This document shows positions 6,333 to 9,426 of a DNA stretch of 9,426 nt, one piece after another. The DNA lies in NCBI GenBank assembly GCA_916720015.1, contig CAKAPZ010000032.1, forward strand, positions 1-9,426, written 5' to 3'. Below the pieces are notes generated by a model. It was not told the origin of the DNA and ran no database searches. It saw only the letters and a list, made by a program, of their open reading frames with translations. The DNA comes from an uncultured Atopobium sp. Lineage in GTDB: Bacteria; Actinomycetota; Coriobacteriia; Coriobacteriales; Atopobiaceae. The translations under genes and the position numbers were made by a program. How positions within the stretch are numbered: the first letter of the stretch is position 1; every line of letters begins with the position of its first letter.

Positions 6333-6830
6333 ATGGCACTTGTAAGGTTTGATGTAATTTCAGATACGCATGGGTATTTGTCATCTGAGTTGCTTGAAGC
6401 TCTGCAGGGCGCCAACTACATTGTGCATGCAGGGGATATTACCTCAAACGCTGATTATCAGACGCTCCAGAAGATTGCTCCGGTAAAGCTCTGCCTGGGT
6501 AATAATGACTTTTGCTATAACTATGGCCCCATGGTAAAGAAAAAGATTATTTTCTTTGCAGCTGGTCTCAAGTGGCAGGTATGTCATTATCGCGAGAGGC
6601 TTGACCTGGTTAAATGCAATATTGCTATCTGCGGTCACACGCATAAACCTTTTGTACAGCGTGATGAGTGGACTAATACGCTTGTAATGAATCCAGGAAG
6701 CCCCACCTACCCACGCGGTCGCGAGGGTGCAACTATGGGACGTATTATTGTTGATGAAGAAGCGGCTCAGATAGTCAGCGCAGAGATTATGAGTCTGTCT
6801 TCGCTTGAGGTGCTTTCTTCTTGTAAATAA
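6333..6830 (+). CDS. Metallophosphoesterase, YfcE/MJ0936 family
   Basis: This is a small cytoplasmic phosphodiesterase of the calcineurin-like superfamily that uses two metal ions. YfcE-type enzymes hydrolyse phosphodiesters in vitro, but the natural substrate is usually unknown. The 165-residue product has the expected metal-ligand series: Asp11 and His13 (DTHG), Asp35 (HAGD), Asn57 (GNND), His85, and His102/His104 (GHTH). The usual NPGS motif is at 120-123. The family's HGH motif around the fifth ligand reads HYR here, keeping only the first His. AGGAG at 6322-6326 lies 6 nt before the ATG. The gene follows the response regulator by 52 nt with no terminator, so it may be read from the same transcript. 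Its last 44 nt overlap the 3' end of the opposite-strand PAP2 gene. Confidence 0.9.
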   Translation: MALVRFDVISDTHGYLSSELLEALQGANYIVHAGDITSNADYQTLQKIAPVKLCLGNNDFCYNYGPMVKKKIIFFAAGLKWQVCHYRERLDLVKCNIAICGHTHKPFVQRDEWTNTLVMNPGSPTYPRGREGATMGRIIVDEEAAQIVSAEIMSLSSLEVLSSCK

Positions 6831-7506
6831 GCGATGGAATCATCAGCTTGGTAAAAAGCACTAGCCATACAAGGGCAAGCGAGAAACCACCAATTACATC
6901 CGTGGCGTAGTGAACACCCAGATAAATTCTACTGACGCCAATCATAATAATGACGCCTGAAAATAGGGTGCACCAAATCCAACGCTGCAACTTATCTTTC
7001 TCGTAATGCCAGACAAGCCAAATGAGCAGGCCATAAAAAGCCATCGAGAACATCGAGTGGCCCGAAGGGAAACTGTAGCCAGTTTCAACTACTAGCCTAA
7101 AGCCATCTGGACGAGGACGTTGGACAATAGCCTTAAAGATAAGGTCAACAACAACAACGCCACCCAGATTAATAAAGGCAAGTCTACCGACACTTGGCCC
7201 TGGTGCAAAAGCAGCAACCACAATAAGCATGACAATAACGGTGACGGGGCTTGCAAGTCCAGAGAACCCTTCCATAACCTCTGTAAGAAGGGGAGTTCTG
7301 AGGTGAACAACAAAGAGCCTGTAGGCAAAGTGATCAATGCCAATGACGTCGCCTTCAGAAACGTCAATCAACAGAAAAATAAAAATTGCTGATGAGACAA
7401 GCAGAATGATGGTAGAAAGGCTAGAACGCAGACGCTGTAGAAAAAGGCGCTTACGAACTCCTTTTAAAAGTCCCGTCTGTTGGGCATCAAGGCTTTTATC
7501 GGCCAT
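6787..7506 (-). CDS. PAP2-family membrane phosphatase
   Basis: This integral membrane acid phosphatase belongs to the PAP2 superfamily, whose bacterial members dephosphorylate phosphatidic acid, phosphatidylglycerol phosphate or undecaprenyl pyrophosphate. From ATG 7506 the product has 239 residues with about six membrane helices. The three catalytic motifs are complete: KAIVQRPRP (125-133), PSGH (147-150, catalytic His150) and SRIYLGVHYATDV (192-204, His199 and Asp203). The start is set by AGGAG five nt upstream (7512-7516); an in-frame TTG at 7524 has less support and lies inside the terminator T-run. The tail is lysine-rich and probably cytoplasmic. It lies directly behind the thioredoxin terminator, so expression probably depends on readthrough or a promoter in the thioredoxin tail. 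The envelope context makes a lipid pyrophosphate substrate plausible, but that is inference. Confidence 0.92.
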   Translation of the reverse strand: MADKSLDAQQTGLLKGVRKRLFLQRLRSSLSTIILLVSSAIFIFLLIDVSEGDVIGIDHFAYRLFVVHLRTPLLTEVMEGFSGLASPVTVIVMLIVVAAFAPGPSVGRLAFINLGGVVVVDLIFKAIVQRPRPDGFRLVVETGYSFPSGHSMFSMAFYGLLIWLVWHYEKDKLQRWIWCTLFSGVIIMIGVSRIYLGVHYATDVIGGFSLALVWLVLFTKLMIPSLIYKKKAPQAKTDS

Positions 7507-7522
7507 TAGTTCTCCTTGTAAC

Positions 7523-7553
7523 AAAAAGGCGGCACGCCGATAGACGTACCGCC
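7523..7553 (-). terminator. Intrinsic terminator of thioredoxin gene (minus strand)
   Basis: Read on the minus strand, arms at 7553-7545 and 7536-7528 pair over 9 bp, including one U-G wobble. They close an 8-nt loop and are followed by five T at 7527-7523. The PAP2 ribosome binding site begins only 6 nt further on. Confidence 0.8.
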
Positions 7554-7599
7554 GCTTAGTTCAATGATAAGCCAGCGCAGCCGCGTGGCACACAAGAAC

Positions 7600-7917
7600 T
7601 TACAGGTTAGCGTTGAGCTCAGAAACGAGGTCAGCCTTAGGAAGGTTGCCAACCATGGTGTGAACAGGCTCACCGTTCTTGAAAAGGATGAGGGTAGGGA
7701 TGGAGACGATGCGGAAACGAGTTGCAAGATCTGCCTCGTCATCAACGTTTACCTTGTAAACGTCAAGCTTGTCTGCCATCTCATTGCCAACTTCCTCGAC
7801 AACTGGACCAAGAGCACGGCAAGGACCGCACCAAGATGCCCAGAAATCAACAAGAACAGGCTTGTCTGCGTTTGCAAGAACAGAATCGAACTCTGCAGTA
7901 GTAAGCTGCTGTGCCAT
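7600..7917 (-). CDS. trxA: Thioredoxin
   Basis: This small cytoplasmic dithiol carrier is reduced by thioredoxin reductase and reduces protein disulfides, including those of ribonucleotide reductase and peroxiredoxins. The 105-residue product is the classical single-domain length. The active site WCGPC is at 29-33 within VDFWASWCGPC, and the cis-proline loop is SIPTLILFKNG (72-82, Pro74). The start at 7917 is supported by GGAGG six nt upstream (7924-7928). An in-frame extension to 7962 lacks a ribosome binding site and is not family-like. The gene is divergent from the unassigned gene at 8071 and ends at a terminator. Several thioredoxin paralogues are common, so the trxA symbol is by similarity. 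Confidence 0.96.
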   Translation of the reverse strand: MAQQLTTAEFDSVLANADKPVLVDFWASWCGPCRALGPVVEEVGNEMADKLDVYKVNVDDEADLATRFRIVSIPTLILFKNGEPVHTMVGNLPKADLVSELNANL

Positions 7918-8070
7918 AACGAACCTCCAGTTACACACGGCCTTTAGGCCATTTAATTTCAAGCACTTAGCAAACTTATCCCCAAATTAGAAAAGTGTAT
8001 ACACATAACTTTATAGACTTGCTCAAATTGTGAATTACGTGCATAGTTGGCATATAAGAAAGAGGTGCGC
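7918..8070. promoter_or_regulatory. Divergent promoter region between thioredoxin and the unassigned gene
   Basis: This AT-rich 153-nt gap must hold the 5' signals of both divergent genes. Rightward, TTGCTC (8019-8024) and CATAGT (8042-8047) are 17 nt apart, with GAGG at 8062-8065 five nt before ATG 8071. Leftward, TATAAA on the minus strand (8015-8010) is a good -10, but no matching -35 is evident at 16-18 nt. A perfect palindrome GTGTATACAC lies at 7995-8004. A short GGCC-TTTA-GGCC hairpin lies in the presumed thioredoxin leader at 7940-7951. Confidence 0.5.
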
Positions 8071-8598
8071 ATGCCAAGCGAAAGATCTATGCGAAAAGAA
8101 GCCTACATGGCAAAAACAACGCATGAGTTTGGAGATTTTGCTGCTCAGGGGGTGTGTATGACAGGCAATGCTTTTGCATCGGTTTTGTTAGTAAAAGGGC
8201 AAGAAGACTTTGAGGAACCAGAACTTTCTGCACTTAAAGCTTCTTTAGAGCATTTAGGCTATGCACCTGAGGCATGGGCCACCTTGCTTACCACAACAAA
8301 AACAGGCGAGCCCATAAATCCAGAGCTCGTTAGGCAGGCGATAAGTGCTTTTAGTCCTGACACGGTGCTCTTGGTAAATGATGCAGCAGTTGCGTCGGTG
8401 CGCGAAGCGTATGCAGACGAGCTTGACCAGCTTAAAACTGATGCCGAGAAGACCTTCTCGCCCCGTGTTCTTGTCCATGTATGTGGAATGCGCGTGGTTA
8501 ATCTTGATAACTTTGCCGGTGCGCTTGATGATCCTCATCAGAAGCAGATGCGCTGGGCTGCAATTAAACAGGTTCCACCTTTGGGGGAACCCTATTAG
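8071..8598 (+). CDS. Conserved-looking protein of unknown function (175 residues)
   Basis: I do not recognise this family. The start at ATG 8071 is chosen because GAGG (8062-8065) sits 5 nt upstream; TTG 8047 and ATG 8107 lack a ribosome binding site. The product is soluble with no signal peptide or membrane helix. It reads as a compact alpha/beta protein: a hydrophobic strand ASVLLVKG (about 32-39), a helix-rich acidic middle, a second strand PDTVLLVND (about 92-100), then RVLVHVCGMRVVNL (about 123-136). A proline-containing end, VPPLGEPY, closes the protein. There are three cysteines or fewer and no metal-binding cluster. Codon use matches the neighbours, so there is no sign of recent transfer. 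It is divergent from thioredoxin and 96 nt upstream of pgi with no convincing terminator, so co-transcription with pgi is possible. Confidence 0.75.
   Translation: MPSERSMRKEAYMAKTTHEFGDFAAQGVCMTGNAFASVLLVKGQEDFEEPELSALKASLEHLGYAPEAWATLLTTTKTGEPINPELVRQAISAFSPDTVLLVNDAAVASVREAYADELDQLKTDAEKTFSPRVLVHVCGMRVVNLDNFAGALDDPHQKQMRWAAIKQVPPLGEPY
8571..8591 (+). other. Hairpin at the 3' end of the unassigned gene
   Basis: Arms 8571-8579 and 8583-8591 pair in 8 of 9 positions (one A-G mismatch) around a TTT loop, ending 4 nt before the TAG stop at 8596. The next T-run (8614-8619) is over 20 nt away, so it is not a standard intrinsic terminator. It could slow or stabilise the 3' end of the message. Confidence 0.35.
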
Positions 8599-8694
8599 TA
8601 ATGATTTGTCGTATTTTTTACGAAAAACAACATTGTGACGTTTCATGAGCGCTGCTCAGATTATCCTTGAGGTAGTCAAAAAAAGGAGACTGGT

Positions 8695-9426
8695 ATGGCA
8701 TCACCTACAGCACCAAGCATTTTGCCTACTGACGCAACACAGACTAAAGCTTGGCAAGCACTTACAAAGCATTACACCAGCTTAAAAGATACTAAGGCTA
8801 CGCTGAAGAAATGGTTTGCAGAAGACCCACAGCGCGCTAAGAATCTTACGTTTGAGCTAGACCAGTTCCATATCGATCTTTCTAAAAATCTTGCCACGCA
8901 AGAGACGCTTGATCTTCTGTGTGATCTTGCAAAAGAGGTCAAGCTTGAAGAGCGTAGAGACGCTATGTACGCAGGCATGCATATCAACACTACTGAAGAC
9001 CGAGCAGTTCTTCATACAGCGCTTCGTCGTCCTGCCTCTGAAGCAGGCACGCTTATTGTTGACGGACAAGATGTTGTCGCCGATGTTCACCAGACTTTGA
9101 ACAAGATGTATGCCTTCTGTGACCGAGTTCGCTCGGGAGAGTGGAAGGGTGTTTCTGGCAAGCCTATCAAGACTGTTGTAAGTATTGGTATTGGTGGTTC
9201 TGACCTTGGTCCTGTTATGGTTTACGAGGCTCTAAAGCCTTTTGCTGACGCCGGTATTACTGCTCGCTTTGTCTCCAACATTGACCCTGTTGACCTTGGC
9301 GAGAAAACCCAGGATCTTGATCCAGAAACAACCCTTTTCATTGTTGTTTCCAAGACCTTTACCACACTTGAAACACTTACCAATGCACGTTGTGCTCGTG
9401 CGTGGCTTTTAGAGAAGCTTGCTGAA
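8695..9426 (+). CDS. pgi: Glucose-6-phosphate isomerase, N-terminal part (3' end outside window)
   Basis: This cytoplasmic glycolytic enzyme interconverts glucose-6-phosphate and fructose-6-phosphate. The reading frame is open from ATG 8695 to the window end, giving 244 residues of an expected 530-550. The long N-terminal region before the sugar-isomerase fold indicates the E. coli/eukaryotic-type long form. Family motifs are [15 protein letters not shown] (97-111), the phosphate-binding [11 protein letters not shown] (163-173) and SKTFTTLET (219-227). The stretch before INTTEDRAV reads MYAGMH where the family often has an S/A-G-E/D-K pattern, a small local difference. The start is clear: AGGAG at 8684-8688 is 6 nt upstream. 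The preceding gap, 8599-8694, has a TTGTGA at 8633-8638 but no convincing -10 at standard spacing, and a small TGAGC-GCT-GCTCA inverted repeat at 8646-8658. Confidence 0.95.
   Translation, partial: MASPTAPSILPTDATQTKAWQALTKHYTSLKDTKATLKKWFAEDPQRAKNLTFELDQFHIDLSKNLATQETLDLLCDLAKEVKLEERRDAMYAGMHINTTEDRAVLHTALRRPASEAGTLIVDGQDVVADVHQTLNKMYAFCDRVRSGEWKGVSGKPIKTVVSIGIGGSDLGPVMVYEALKPFADAGITARFVSNIDPVDLGEKTQDLDPETTLFIVVSKTFTTLETLTNARCARAWLLEKLAE

Noticed and set aside
7977..7985. TTATCCCCA resembling a DnaA box near the divergent promoter
   Set aside because: It is a single site with one mismatch to TTATCCACA and no cluster of boxes or origin-type genes nearby.
8609..8623. TCGTA-TTTTT-TACGA mini-hairpin after the unassigned gene, as a terminator
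   Set aside because: The stem is only 5 bp, AT-rich, and the T-run is in the loop rather than after the stem.

Overview
The window looks like chromosomal DNA of a fermentative, low-oxygen actinobacterium of the class Coriobacteriia (Atopobium/Lancefieldella/Olsenella type). This is inferred from the gene set: pyruvate:ferredoxin oxidoreductase, a MurT/GatD-type pair, a QueT-type ECF transporter subunit and a LytTR two-component system, with moderate base composition and frequent TTG/GTG starts. No 16S or other taxonomic marker is present, so the assignment is tentative. I see no insertion sequence, phage gene, tRNA, rRNA or CRISPR array.

Layout. (1) 1-1163, +: the 3' third of a pyruvate:ferredoxin/flavodoxin oxidoreductase, closed by a strong intrinsic terminator. 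(2) 1312-3463, +: a murT-like and a gatD-like gene overlapping by 8 nt. (3) 3548-6280, +: a queT-like transporter gene, a LytS-type sensor histidine kinase and a LytTR response regulator, tightly packed behind one candidate promoter. (4) 6333-6830, +: a YfcE/MJ0936-type metallophosphoesterase whose 3' end overlaps the next gene tail to tail. (5) 7917 down to 6787, -: thioredoxin, an intrinsic terminator, then a PAP2-family membrane phosphatase. (6) 7918-8070: a divergent, AT-rich promoter region with a perfect 10-bp palindrome. (7) 8071-9426, +: a 175-residue protein I cannot assign, then the 5' part of glucose-6-phosphate isomerase, which runs off the window.

How the genes relate. Central metabolism is at both ends (PFOR and Pgi), with thioredoxin for thiol redox. 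The middle leans towards the cell envelope: a MurT/GatD-like pair, a LytS/LytTR-type system and a PAP2 phosphatase that could act on lipid pyrophosphates. These links are inferred from family membership and proximity.

The observation most worth following is the MurT/GatD-like pair. In canonical bacteria this pair amidates D-glutamate of lipid II using ammonia released from glutamine by GatD. Here the GatD-like protein keeps the fold-defining motifs but has Gly and Ile where the family has its catalytic Cys and His. Its MurT partner keeps the ATP-binding loop and the Cys4 zinc ribbon, but has Gln where the family has the Asp thought to complete the triad. Both reading frames are intact. This suggests a repurposed pair that does not hydrolyse glutamine, possibly a different ligase acting on peptidoglycan or another substrate.
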